Shown here piece by piece: positions 27,001-32,208 of a DNA stretch of 64,000 bases; position 1 is the stretch's first letter; every line of letters starts with the position of its first letter. This DNA is from Mactra quadrangularis. Lineage: Eukaryota; Mollusca; Bivalvia; Venerida; Mactridae. The position numbers were made by a program, and so were the translations under genes. Location of the stretch: assembly GCA_025267735.1 (NCBI GenBank), contig CM046299.1, positions 25,384,468 to 25,448,467 of the forward strand, written 5' to 3'. The notes beneath the pieces are model-generated. The model was given only the letters and a program-made list of their open reading frames with translations. It was not told where the DNA came from and searched no databases.

Positions 27001-30000
27001 TTATAAAACAATACCAACTCCACTTCCATTTTTCTTGGTTGCTACATTTTGTGAATCCTCTTTATTACACATACACAGTAGCAGAGAAAATGAAGCAATT
27101 AGAAAATCATTTGAGTCAGACAATCGCGTTTCTTCAGTTTGGATTGGACGTTTCACCAAATACTCTGGTAATACCATATTTTTATCTGTTTATCCTTTTC
27201 ACCAAATACTCCGGTAATACTTTTTTATCCTTTTCACCAAATACTATGGTAATAAATTATCTGTTTATCCTTTTCACCAAATACTCCGGTAATTCTTTTT
27301 TGTTTACCCTTTTCACCAAATACTACGGTAATACATTATCTGTTTGTCCTTTTCACCAAATACTCCGGTAATTCATTTTTGTTTATCCTCTTCACCAAAT
27401 ACTCTGGTAATACATTTTTTGTTCATCTTTTTCACAAAATACTATGGTAATACATCATCTGTTTACCCTTTTTACAAAATACTCGGGTATACATTATTTG
27501 TTTATCCTCTTCACCAAATACTCGGGTAATAAATTATCTGTTTACCTATTTTACTAAGTACTCGGGTAATACATTATTTGTTTATCCTCTTTACAAAATA
27601 CTCGGGTAATACTATAGATACAAGTAAATCTGTGAGCTAATGCTCACTAGTGATACCCCCGCCGAAATCTAAAAATATGCGACAAACAGGAAGTAGATGA
27701 GCGAGGAGCATGAAATCGCTTTACACCACATGGGACTATAGGATGAAGCAATATGCAAAGTTTCAGGCTGCTGCATGGTATAGTTGCTGAGAAAACTGTG
27801 ACGGAAATTTTGTAACGGACGGACGGACGGACGGACGGATGGACGGACGGACGGACGCACACACGCACGCACGGACAAGGGTAAAACAGTATACCCCCCT
27901 CTTCTTCGAAGCGGGGGTATAAATATAGATCTTTAAATGAAAGCAAATCTAGCTAATAACGTTCTATCACTGTATTTTAGATGTTATGGAAGTGCCGTTT
28001 CAAATAGTGCATATATGGTCATTGCATAAAGTCAGTTAAGATTTATGAATTATTGTCCATTTGAATAACTTCTATTGTATCAAAGATTTAATAATTATGA
28101 CCCTTGCCTTTGCCGAACCGGTGGTCGTATCTGGCTGAGATTTTACAGGCAGATAGAGTCCTTGGTTGTATCAACTGTCCTTGCAATACACATAAGAGCG
28201 CAAACAAATGTATATGTGCATAGCCGTTAAAAATATTATATATGCATTCTTGTTGTTTTTCAGATGGGTACAAATGGGATGATGGATCGCTTATGAATTA
28301 CAACAATTTTAGGCCCCTACATTATTTAGGATTAGGATTGCTTGATATGGGTATTGATTCTGGTTGTATGAGTATGACGGTATTAACTGGTGAATGGTCT
28401 TTACATGATTGTTTATCTAATGATTTAGCTTACGCTATGTGTAAAAAAGTTGGAGGTAATTTTACGTTTTATTTAAGTAAAATGTGGTGTCGTTTTTGAA
28501 GTAACTTTTGTATTCGTTTATGCTTAGTAAGCCGTATACATGCGCTTCTATAACCAAATTAAGAACTTAATTATCCTCTCCCTTTTAATCTGTCGTTATT
28601 GGACGATTAAGATAGATTCTTTGTTAGCCAACTCCATGATGCCTCAAATTCAATCGTGGTGAATCCTTGAAGAATAATCTACATCCAAACGTTTTGGTAA
28701 AGGAATCATCAAGTGATCTATTAAGTGATTTATCTAAGACCTTCCGGCAACAAGAAAAATCTGAACATATTCCAATGATAAAACAACAATATTAAAGAAA
28801 ACATATCTTCTACTGACAAGTAGGGGTGTCACGATATACCGGTATATTGCAATTCGGCGCTGTGGCAATACATACCGCGATACGAATTTAACGTACCGGT
28901 ATTTGGTGATATATTTTATTTCAATGGAAAATATTTCCCATCGCAAAATGAAAATAGCGAAACATCATTTTTTTCATTGTTCATTCAATTTAAGCTTATG
29001 TTACAAGAATTTAACCGATAGGGCGCGTTCGATCGGGTTTGCAAAACATGTTCTTGAAACGAGTACTTCGGTACAGGAAGTAGCATGGCGTCAAGAAGCT
29101 TGATTGTAAGAACATTTTGCAGCTAATGGGGTTGTTGTTTCTCTCAACTTTAGCATCTCTTTGATGCAAAAAAAGTATCACCGTCCTAAATGACCGTATA
29201 GACTTAAATAGTCTAGATTCTATCAGTAGCTGTATGTATGATTTGCAATAATTCTGTTAATACAGCTAAAAACCCACAATATATCGTGGTACGTATCCCG
29301 GTACGGTGCCAGCGTATTGCAATATATCGCGACACGCTTCTGGCGTATCGTGACAGCCCTACTGACAAGTTTCTCCTTTTCAGTCAAAATAGAACAGTCA
29401 TAGTTTTAAGTTGGTCAACTGCCTCTTAGTCAGCGTTCAGAAATCAAACAGGGCTTCGGATCGAAAATTCGCCCTATCGCTGCTCAACGACCACGTCACG
29501 GTCCGTCTTACAAGATTGGATGCCAGTCATAGCAAATGGCTCTAAAAACTATAGGTTGGACTGCATTGTTATTCACAATATCATTACATAAACTATGTAA
29601 TCGAATTCCTACAGTGAGACAATTAGGAACAGAAAGTATTTTATACACTAGAATACGTGCGAATTGGTAGCACAGGAACTTTCAAACCGGATAGCTTGAA
29701 AACCTTATCTAGTAATCTTGACAGACATTTGATAATAATCTGATTCTTTGTAAGCCCTTAGGTTTGTCAATGCTATTGACTTAATCGAGACGGGCAATTC
29801 GCTTTCATAGATACACCATTCTAGGAAATCACAAAATTCATCGTAAGCAATTGTTTTATTTTTCACACGAAAGTGTCATTTACGGTAGAATGTTCGAGTC
29901 AAATACCATTATACGAGTTTGTGATGAATTTCAATTAAGTACTGACAAGCGACCTTAATCACAAGATAAAGGCGGGTCTCCACTTTAAATGTATGAGTAT

Positions 30001-31070
30001 AAAGCTCTGCAATAAAATTTTATTATTTTCTTTCAAAGTACCTTTAACAGGGTCTCCTATTAGTTCTACAATTAAACAAGAGAGTTCAACTCATGTATGG
30101 GAAAATACAACTAGTTTTGAGACAACAGCAATGCCAACTATCAATGGATCTACAGAAACTTCTAATATTACAAATAAAACCAAGGTTACCCCCAAAATCA
30201 GAATTCCACCTTTTCATCGTCCATATGATGTAGAGGGTATGTTCTATACATCTTAGATTTGATATTTACTAGGACAATATCTCAATTCATCCAATGTAAT
30301 TATGTTTATTGGTTAAAGAATAGGCAAAGGTCTGTAATAGGAATATTGTTTTTTCTTTAAAAATTGGATTTTACGCAGTTCATCAACACTTTGCATTAGT
30401 TTATTCATATTCCTAGACAACTTGCTTTACCATTACTATAGCGTAACCTCCAAAAAAGAACTGACGATTTCTCACTATAAGCAGATAATCGAAATTTAAT
30501 ATCGACTTTTCATACAAGGGTATATTTTCCTTAACTGTGAATCGAACCCAGGTCATTAGGATTCAAAATCCTGCTCCCTGCCACTTCATCACGGCCGTGG
30601 CTTAAAAGTTTTCTGTATATATATATATATAAGCATATGGGCATACTTTGTTCTGGTTTTAATAATTTGCACATGTTCTCAATATATTTTAGTTTTAATA
30701 CTTTGCATAAAACAGTCAATATGTATTCTTGTTTCGAAAATTTCCATCTTATTGTCATGATTAGCTTTATGTATCTCCAATTGAAACAAGTTTTTTTGCG
30801 TTCTTATATGCTTCCAATGGCAAAACACTACCGTAGCAAAAATGTCATGTTTACATTTCAGAACTTCGAGACGACAATTCTGGTTTAACTGGGGGACAAA
30901 TTGGAGGTATCGTCATTGGTGTTTTAGGACTTCTGACTATTCTTGGAGTTGTTGTGTATATGGTTAAGCAACGATACAGCAATAAAACCATGTATCCAGC
31001 CGATGTGTCGTCTCTGGGATTTGACAATGCTCTATTCTCCAAAGATCAGGACACCGTGCTGATAAAATGA
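1..31070 (+). CDS. Multi-domain C-type lectin transmembrane receptor (mannose-receptor-like), 29 exons, 5' end missing
   Basis: Spliced model: 1-84, 940-1071, 1510-1632, 2344-2391, 3029-3320, 4033-4193, 4645-4827, 5757-5898, 6239-6348, 8952-9109, 9629-9748, 10355-10473, 14451-14590, 15541-15743, 16200-16309, 17435-17499, 18281-18445, 19048-19169, 20071-20180, 21306-21370, 22152-22316, 22914-23035, 23875-23981, 24347-24408, 25991-26155, 26886-27167, 28264-28455, 30039-30236, 30862-31070. All borders are AG/GT, all phases agree, and the sum is 4,154 nt, giving 1,383 codons plus stop when read from base 3. Domains: CTLD1, FAMeT-like domain, CTLD2 with two nested ShKT domains, CTLD3-7, stalk, transmembrane helix, short tail. 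By family analogy it is a cell-surface, probably endocytic, glycan receptor. The signal peptide and any earlier domains lie upstream. The exact isoform is inferred; transcripts could skip exons. Confidence 0.85.
85..939. other. Intron inside CTLD1
   Basis: AT-rich sequence with no coding signal, RNA gene or clear repeat that I can support. The same holds for the introns at 1633-2343 and 2392-3028. Confidence 0.6.
940..1071 (+). CDS. Exon: CTLD1 core (WIGL block)
   Basis: Acceptor TTTTAG, phase 1 in and phase 1 out. It encodes GVWIGLTDYTVEHQWHWNDN, the conserved WIGL core strand plus the W.W segment, followed by NWAKG. It joins 1-84 upstream and 1510-1632 downstream in frame. Confidence 0.85.
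1510..1632 (+). CDS. Exon: CTLD1 C-terminal part (WND, final cysteine)
   Basis: Encodes GPDQSNATKDCAEI and FGLWNDVSCDQLKGYICK. The WND motif and the last two CTLD cysteines are present. The long-loop triplet is GPD rather than EPN or QPD, so sugar binding through the classical calcium-2 site is doubtful. Phase 1 in, phase 1 out. Confidence 0.85.
2344..2391 (+). CDS. Exon: short linker between CTLD1 and the FAMeT-like domain
   Basis: A 48-nt exon, phase 1 on both sides, encoding about EFTDKTTSKQPKPYLE, polar and Thr/Lys/Pro-rich. Acceptor TTTTTAAG and donor T|GTAAGT are both good. It keeps the frame into 3029-3320. Short symmetric exons of this kind can be skipped without a frameshift. Confidence 0.7.
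3029..3320 (+). CDS. Exon: FAMeT-like domain (Methyltransf_FA, PF12248 type), first half
   Basis: 97 codons, phase 1 in and phase 2 out. The reading contains FTFLVKTSKDAFILLHKN and YKIIIGGWGDTRNIIENYK, which fit the F.V....DA.I.L......Y.I.IGGW.N..S.I pattern of the domain named after farnesoic acid O-methyltransferase. In invertebrate proteins this domain is commonly a non-catalytic extracellular module. Assignment is by recalled pattern, without a profile search. Confidence 0.8.
3470..3810 (+). repeat. Dispersed repeat copy in the FAMeT intron
   Basis: It matches, in opposite orientation, the stretch at about 57,655-57,955. Shared words include GGTCACGTTCTGATTG-like text, GATTGGTTGACACC and GAGACAGTAGAGATACTGTA. 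Coding potential is absent. Likely an old transposable element of unknown class; ends not defined. Confidence 0.7.
4033..4193 (+). CDS. Exon: FAMeT-like domain, second half
   Basis: Acceptor GATTCAG, phase 2 in and phase 1 out. It encodes PFWISWNDTTILVGNSDTVG, the typical FWISW..G.I.VG motif of this domain, and later NFVSVTTGQYTDAYWKIP, the closing V.TG....A.W strand. A (TA)n tract lies just upstream in the intron. Confidence 0.85.
4645..4827 (+). CDS. Exon: CTLD2 first half
   Basis: Encodes YGCDGKEWLKYGDSCFLVTQ, then TWDDAVNYCEKQGGDLASIA and NENEQNFLLSHL: the N-terminal loop cysteines, alpha-1 and alpha-2 of a CTLD. Donor GAG|GTAAG, phase 1. I see no WIGL exon in the next 900 bases. The next exons in frame are the two ShKT exons, and the second half of this CTLD comes only at 8952. 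Confidence 0.9.
5309..5580 (-). repeat. tRNA-derived SINE, family B, inverted, in the CTLD2 intron
   Basis: On the minus strand it starts with a tRNA-like head (AATTCAGTTGGTAGCACGCC, then a GGGATTTGAA-type B box) and ends with the family tail ACGGCGTTAGACC. The same body (TGGAAAGC.AGGTCAGGTG) is at 48,260, 49,651 and 15,890. It lies between CTLD2's first half and the ShKT exons. Confidence 0.8.
5757..5898 (+). CDS. Exon: ShKT domain 1 (six-cysteine SXC module)
   Basis: Phase 1 in, phase 2 out, with donor GT|GTAAGT. It encodes ECNLWAEWGECDHNPVWMSK and then HCHHACELCMTNC, matching the ShKT pattern C..WA..GEC..N..WM...C...C..C. In animals such modules are common in secreted enzymes and lectin-like receptors, not only in toxins. 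Nothing here suggests a venom peptide. Confidence 0.9.
6239..6348 (+). CDS. Exon: ShKT domain 2
   Basis: Phase 2 in, phase 1 out. It encodes KCAQWASTGECTKNHPWMIH and NCALSCGVCEG, a second canonical ShKT module. With the preceding exon it makes a 252-nt cassette with phase 1 at both outer borders. The donor GAG|GTTTTT is weak, which fits possible alternative use. Confidence 0.88.
6349..8951. other. Long intron between the ShKT pair and the second half of CTLD2
   Basis: About 2.6 kb of very AT-rich sequence. A tRNA B-box-like word (GTTCGAATCCTGGGAT) near 6,933 hints at a SINE remnant. I found no CTLD alpha-1/alpha-2 exon here, which matters because the exon at 8952 needs one from upstream. Confidence 0.6.
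8952..9109 (+). CDS. Exon: CTLD2 second half, WIGL block and long loop
   Basis: Acceptor AATTGTAG, phase 1 in and phase 0 out. It encodes GYWIGLHSLSYEQSYSWNDK, then RYTNWDGHQPLHY and GSCVGMLVQ. It continues where 4645-4827 stops, so the CTLD is complete only if these two are read together. The position of the EPN/QPD triplet reads HQP, an atypical calcium-site motif. Confidence 0.88.
9629..9748 (+). CDS. Exon: CTLD2 end (WND) plus linker
   Basis: Encodes NGKWNDGSCSDKLSGLICKK, the WND strand and last cysteines, followed by an interdomain linker ending in CIM. Phase 0 on both sides, with donor ATG|GTAAGA. Confidence 0.85.
10355..10473 (+). CDS. Exon: CTLD3 first part
   Basis: Acceptor TTTTTCAG, phase 0 in and phase 2 out with donor CA|GTAAGT. 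It encodes YGYGAYCYTFKSDQTSWSEA and SSCESIGGILAHIGDQ, the alpha-1/alpha-2 half of a CTLD. The following intron of nearly 4 kb is mostly the 39-bp minisatellite. Confidence 0.87.
10660..14170. repeat. 39-bp minisatellite, about 3.5 kb, intron of CTLD3
   Basis: Tandem units built from GACATGAAAAAGATCGTTAT followed by TCTTTTAAGTCATAGACAA. Length divided by unit suggests 85-90 units. Variants include a shorter GAAAAATCATTATTCTTATA form, ATTATTTAAG and GATAAGAC; higher-order mixing is visible. Both edges are decayed. No long ORF results. Confidence 0.95.
14451..14590 (+). CDS. Exon: CTLD3 middle (WIGL block)
   Basis: Acceptor ATTTTCAG, phase 2 in and phase 1 out. It encodes FQTDYWIGLDMIDSVYRWSN, the WIGL core. 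No EPN or QPD triplet follows, so this CTLD is unlikely to bind sugar in the classical way. Confidence 0.87.
14591..15540. other. Intron inside CTLD3
   Basis: No supported element. A short open frame on the minus strand near 15,138-15,362 has no recognisable features. Confidence 0.5.
15541..15743 (+). CDS. Exon: CTLD3 end, Thr-rich linker and start of CTLD4
   Basis: Phase 1 in, phase 0 out. It encodes NGCFAMSWEKPVGLWKLYED, in which WND is degenerate, then PYICQ closing CTLD3, a linker FTTSTTPSTTEPF likely to be O-glycosylated, and DCPTNWSPHEENCYR opening CTLD4. This linker-plus-start layout recurs in later modules. Confidence 0.87.
15890..16154 (+). repeat. SINE family B at the left breakpoint of the tandem duplication
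   Basis: Weak tRNA-like head with GTTCGAATCCCACTCGG, then the family body (TTGACAACAATGTTGATTTT, GGTTATAGACAAGGGTCCAA) and tail ending GGCATTAAACC. The duplicated unit begins inside it, at about 15,957. Confidence 0.8.
16200..16309 (+). CDS. Exon: CTLD4 alpha-1/alpha-2 part
   Basis: Phase 0 in, phase 2 out. It encodes FDHALDWFEARASCFDVGAA and LVSIHDLAENTFVRHL. It lies in the first copy of the 3.87-kb tandem duplication; the partner exon is 20071-20180. Confidence 0.88.
17161..17400 (+). repeat. SINE family A (first duplication copy)
   Basis: tRNA-like head (CGGTAGGGCACAAGTCTACT, B box GTAGATTCGATTA) and the family body TTGGTCATGCAATAATTTCT. It ends at TGACCTGGTATTAAACCAAA, just before exon 17435. 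The full-length relative is 62,410-62,720. Confidence 0.75.
17435..17499 (+). CDS. Exon: CTLD4 WIGI block
   Basis: A 65-nt exon, phase 2 in and phase 1 out, encoding CDDSSDKRNCWIGINDIDIE. It was found from phase and homology to the later copies and is too short to stand out as an ORF. Partner exon 21306-21370 differs by one synonymous base. Confidence 0.85.
18000..18066 (+). repeat. SINE 3' tail fragment
   Basis: Only the tail remains: CGGCGTAAAATGACC, then GTGTTGACCCTGCATTAAA. It is duplicated at about 21,870-21,937. Confidence 0.55.
18281..18445 (+). CDS. Exon: CTLD4 calcium-site and C-terminal part
   Basis: 165 nt, phase 1 on both sides. It encodes FDNWNNGEPNDRNNEDCVVI and GGWNDVPCLVPKQVICK. 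EPN and WND are both intact, the classical pair for calcium and mannose-type ligands. Partner exon 22152-22316. Confidence 0.9.
19048..19169 (+). CDS. Exon: Pro/Ser linker and start of CTLD5
   Basis: Phase 1 in, phase 0 out. It encodes YSPTSPRAPSPVPPSSTAQS, a proline/serine linker, then ECPESWSYYAGSCYK opening CTLD5. It is identical at every base to 22914-23035 in the second copy of the duplication. Confidence 0.88.
19829..20024 (+). repeat. SINE family B body (second copy, headless)
   Basis: Duplicated 3' part of the SINE at 15,890-16,154, cut at the duplication junction so that the tRNA-like head is missing. Confidence 0.75.
20071..20180 (+). CDS. Exon: CTLD5 alpha-1/alpha-2 part (second copy)
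   Basis: Same structure as 16200-16309. Two codons differ, both changing the residue: Asp to Asn in VFDH, and Ala to Thr in ARAS. Phase 0 in, phase 2 out. Confidence 0.88.
21031..21271 (+). repeat. SINE family A (second duplication copy)
   Basis: Duplicate of 17,161-17,400 with a few base changes, again ending just upstream of a WIGI exon. Confidence 0.75.
21306..21370 (+). CDS. Exon: CTLD5 WIGI block (second copy)
   Basis: 65 nt, phase 2 to 1. The protein is identical to 17435-17499, with one silent A-to-G change in the last Glu codon. Confidence 0.85.
22152..22316 (+). CDS. Exon: CTLD5 calcium-site and C-terminal part (second copy)
   Basis: 165 nt, phase 1/1. EPN and WND are intact. Compared with 18281-18445, Phe becomes Val and Pro becomes Leu near DDFSPPQ, and one Gln codon changes silently. 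Confidence 0.9.
22914..23035 (+). CDS. Exon: Pro/Ser linker and start of CTLD6
   Basis: Identical to 19048-19169. Because of the duplication this exon now opens CTLD6, whose remaining exons at 23875-26155 are diverged. Phase 1 in, phase 0 out. Confidence 0.88.
23875..23981 (+). CDS. Exon: CTLD6 alpha-1/alpha-2 part
   Basis: Phase 0 in, phase 2 out with donor AA|GTAAGT. It encodes TYDQTDWLTAKATCELDGAQ and LAIIKDGNENQYVSVK. Exon size and phases match CTLD4/5 (107 against 110 nt), showing an older duplication. Confidence 0.88.
24347..24408 (+). CDS. Exon: CTLD6 WIGA block
   Basis: 62 nt, phase 2 to 1, encoding CDFSACDQCWIGAHDSHYEG. It matches the 65-nt exons of CTLD4/5 in place and phase. Acceptor TTGTAG, donor G|GTAAGA. 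Confidence 0.85.
24511..24928. mobile_element. MITE with long terminal inverted repeats in the CTLD6 intron
   Basis: Left end GGCACGTTCCGCAAGGCAAT, continuing CGCTAGCTAGCG; right end is the inverse (GCTAGCGATCGCCTTGCGGA, then ACGTGCC). The interior repeats GCTAGC-rich words. About 420 bp with no ORF. A clear target duplication was not found, so the superfamily is open. Confidence 0.85.
25270..25775. repeat. GTT/GAT triplet repeat
   Basis: About 500 bp of TTGTTGTTGATGATGATAT-like text. Open frames on both strands here (poly Leu/Met, poly Asn/Ile) come from the repeat and are not genes. Confidence 0.95.
25991..26155 (+). CDS. Exon: CTLD6 calcium-site and C-terminal part
   Basis: Exactly 165 nt, like its homologues in CTLD4/5, from acceptor TCTCTTCAG. 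It encodes FQWLDNSDMTYVNWATNEPN, then NEDCAEI and STWNDVPCYVQ. EPN and WND are present. An upstream open stretch from about 25,932 could use another AG, but homology favours 25,991. Confidence 0.87.
26522..26690 (-). repeat. tRNA-derived SINE (family C), inverted
   Basis: The minus strand opens with a tRNA-like A/B box pair (GGCGTGTTGGTTAGCATGTC, then GGGTTCGAGCCC) and has a body shared with 57,249-57,414 (CTATCACCAGT, GGTTTCCTGGACA on the plus strand). Confidence 0.75.
26886..27167 (+). CDS. Exon: linker plus first two thirds of CTLD7, fused in one exon
   Basis: 282 nt, phase 1/1. It starts with a Thr/Ser linker (PTSTQRSIPTQTSES), then LCPMLYDNLFENNCYKTI, ATFCESSLLHIHSSRENEAI and VWIGRFTKYS. 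In CTLD4-6 these parts are split over three exons, so introns were lost or never gained here. Donor CTCTG|GTAATA at 27168 is the first unit of a tandem splice-donor array. Confidence 0.85.
27151..27610 (+). repeat. 39-40 bp tandem repeat made of the exon-intron junction (splice-donor array)
   Basis: The last 17 exon bases and the donor (TTCACCAAATACTCTG, then GTAATA) recur with GT at 27168, 27214, 27249, 27289, 27328, 27368, 27407, 27447, 27487, 27526, 27566 and 27606. Spacing is 39-40 bp except for the first two steps (46 and 35). Unit filler is ATTATCTGTTTATCCTT-like. Confidence 0.93.
27620..27921 (-). mobile_element. Short interspersed element with GTCC repeat, inverted copy
   Basis: Same element as 56,969-57,246 in reverse. 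The plus strand ends CTTCTTCGAAGCGGGGGTAT and contains (GGAC)n. It begins within about 13 bases of the donor array. Short frames rich in Arg, Pro, Ser and Val here are shadows. Confidence 0.9.
28264..28455 (+). CDS. Exon: CTLD7 C-terminal part
   Basis: 192 nt, phase 1/1, acceptor TTTTTCAG. It encodes DGYKWDDGSLMNYNNFRPLH, then SGCMSM, GEWSLHDCLSND and YAMCKK. The expected EPN position reads FRP and WND reads WSLHD, so the calcium-2 site is lost. The cysteines are kept. Confidence 0.87.
28821..29361. mobile_element. hAT-type MITE with 8-bp target duplication
   Basis: Ends TAGGGGTGTCACGATA and TATCGTGACAGCCCTA, flanked on both sides by CTGACAAG (28813-28820 and 29362-29369). Eight-base duplications and TAGGG ends are typical of hAT elements. 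541 bp, no transposase. It sits in the intron before the stalk exon. Confidence 0.92.
30039..30236 (+). CDS. Exon: mucin-like membrane-proximal stalk
   Basis: 198 nt, phase 1/1. It is rich in Ser and Thr with N-glycosylation sequons (NTTS, NGST, NITN, NKTK), then a basic, proline-containing end PKIRIPPFHRPYDVE. Such stalks lift the lectin head from the membrane. There are no cysteines. Confidence 0.82.
30237..30861. other. Intron before the last exon
   Basis: It holds an inverted tRNA-like B-box fragment around 30,532-30,602 (GTGAATCGAACCCAGGTCAT on the plus strand) and a short (TA)n at about 30,617. Nothing else is supported. Confidence 0.5.
30862..31070 (+). CDS. Last exon: transmembrane helix and cytoplasmic tail
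   Basis: Phase 1 in, TGA stop at 31068-31070. After a short acidic segment it encodes GGQIGGIVIGVLGLLTILGV and then VVYMVKQRY, a Gly-rich single transmembrane helix with a basic stop-transfer. The tail of about 35 residues holds SSLGFDNALFSKDQD. FDNALF resembles the FxNxxY/F uptake motifs of mannose-receptor tails (inference). Confidence 0.88.
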
Positions 31071-31880
31071 ATTTAGTGGTTGGTTAGGCATAAGATGTTA
31101 ATTGAAATGTTTTGTTACTGTTTATACATGACATATTGATGAAACACTGAGAGTAAATAGTGAACTTTATTGTGAAATATGCTACGTCTTAACTACTTGT
31201 AAAGTAACTAACAACGAAGTATTTCTCAATAACAATGACACTGAAACATTGTACAAAGCTAAGTATCTGTTAGTGCCGTAATTACCCGATACGCAATCAT
31301 ATATACAATTTATATTATCATCTGTACAACGTTTGTTAGTTTAGTATTCAGTATAAGATAATATGATAATTGAAGAATGAGTTTTAACTTGAAGTTCCTA
31401 CATGACATTAAACTAGGCATTGGTGTATTTAATGATTTTTACAAGTGTGCAGGGAAAATGAATCTCAACCAGAAAAGAAGCCAAGCTTAATCATTAAAAC
31501 TGGATAGGGATTATCGAAAAACGACAGTATAAGACTAGCTCTAAACACAATCTAAATAATTTATTTAAATTAAATAATTACACAAATAGATTTTACTTAT
31601 TAGACAACTAAAGTGTCTTCCTCAAGTAACGATTTGTTTTAAAAGGGCTGATTTTGATGCCATTGATCAATTTTATTGTGTCTCATTTTATAATAGTATT
31701 ACATATATAAGTTCCACGGCTATTAAAAGTTATAATCCCCAATTTAGACGTCTTATTTTAAAATATGTTTCAACAGTTCAGTTTTTTTTTCACATTTATC
31801 TCCTGTTCATATAAGTAATGTTGGCATTTCTGCAACAACATTTTTACAAATACATGTGTACATGGAAAAACATATTATGT
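31071..31880 (+). other. Probable 3' UTR and downstream region of the receptor
   Basis: No coding signal. No canonical AATAAA close to the stop; ATTAAA variants occur at 31,407-31,412 and 31,493-31,498 and are possible polyadenylation signals. The transcript end cannot be fixed from sequence alone. Confidence 0.4.
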
Positions 31881-31885
31881 ATTGA

Positions 31886-32029
31886 TATTGTTCGTTTTTT
31901 TCTAAACTGTCAAAGTTTGAATAATTTCACCGTGAATGATTACACACTATCTCAATGTCACGAGCGTTAGACAAAGAGCACGAAGTCACCGTGAAATTAT
32001 TCATGTTTTGAGAAAAAACGAACAATAAA
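31886..32029. mobile_element. Small foldback element
   Basis: Left arm ATTGTTCGTTTTTTTCT, then GAATAATTTCACCGTGA; right arm TCACCGTGAAATTATTCATG, then AAAAAACGAACAAT. Arms of about 45 bp with mismatches surround about 50 bp. No ORF. Confidence 0.75.
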
Positions 32030-32051
32030 TTTAGTTACAAGTATATAGAGA

Positions 32052-32208
32052 GGTTATTCGTTAATTTTGGTGAACGATCGATTTTTATTTCACCGAGTCA
32101 GCTCAGAATATTTTCAAGAGTGCCATAGCCACGAGTGAAAATTACATTTTCTGAGTTCTCGAGTTATAAGTAAAAAGGTCTTTATTCCAAAATTGACGAA
32201 TACTTTAT
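32052..32208. mobile_element. Second small foldback element next to the first
   Basis: Left arm TTATTCGTTAATTTTGG, right arm CCAAAATTGACGAATACTTT. Its spacing of about 20 bp from the previous element suggests a composite or nested pair. Confidence 0.55.

Noticed and set aside
27344..27529. Repetitive frame with SPNT...VIH units
   Set aside because: It reads through the 40-bp splice-donor array and has no independent coding support.
27647..27946. Arg/Pro/Ser/Val-rich minus-strand frames, and similar ones at 56,859-57,219
   Set aside because: They are translations of the GTCC-containing short interspersed element.
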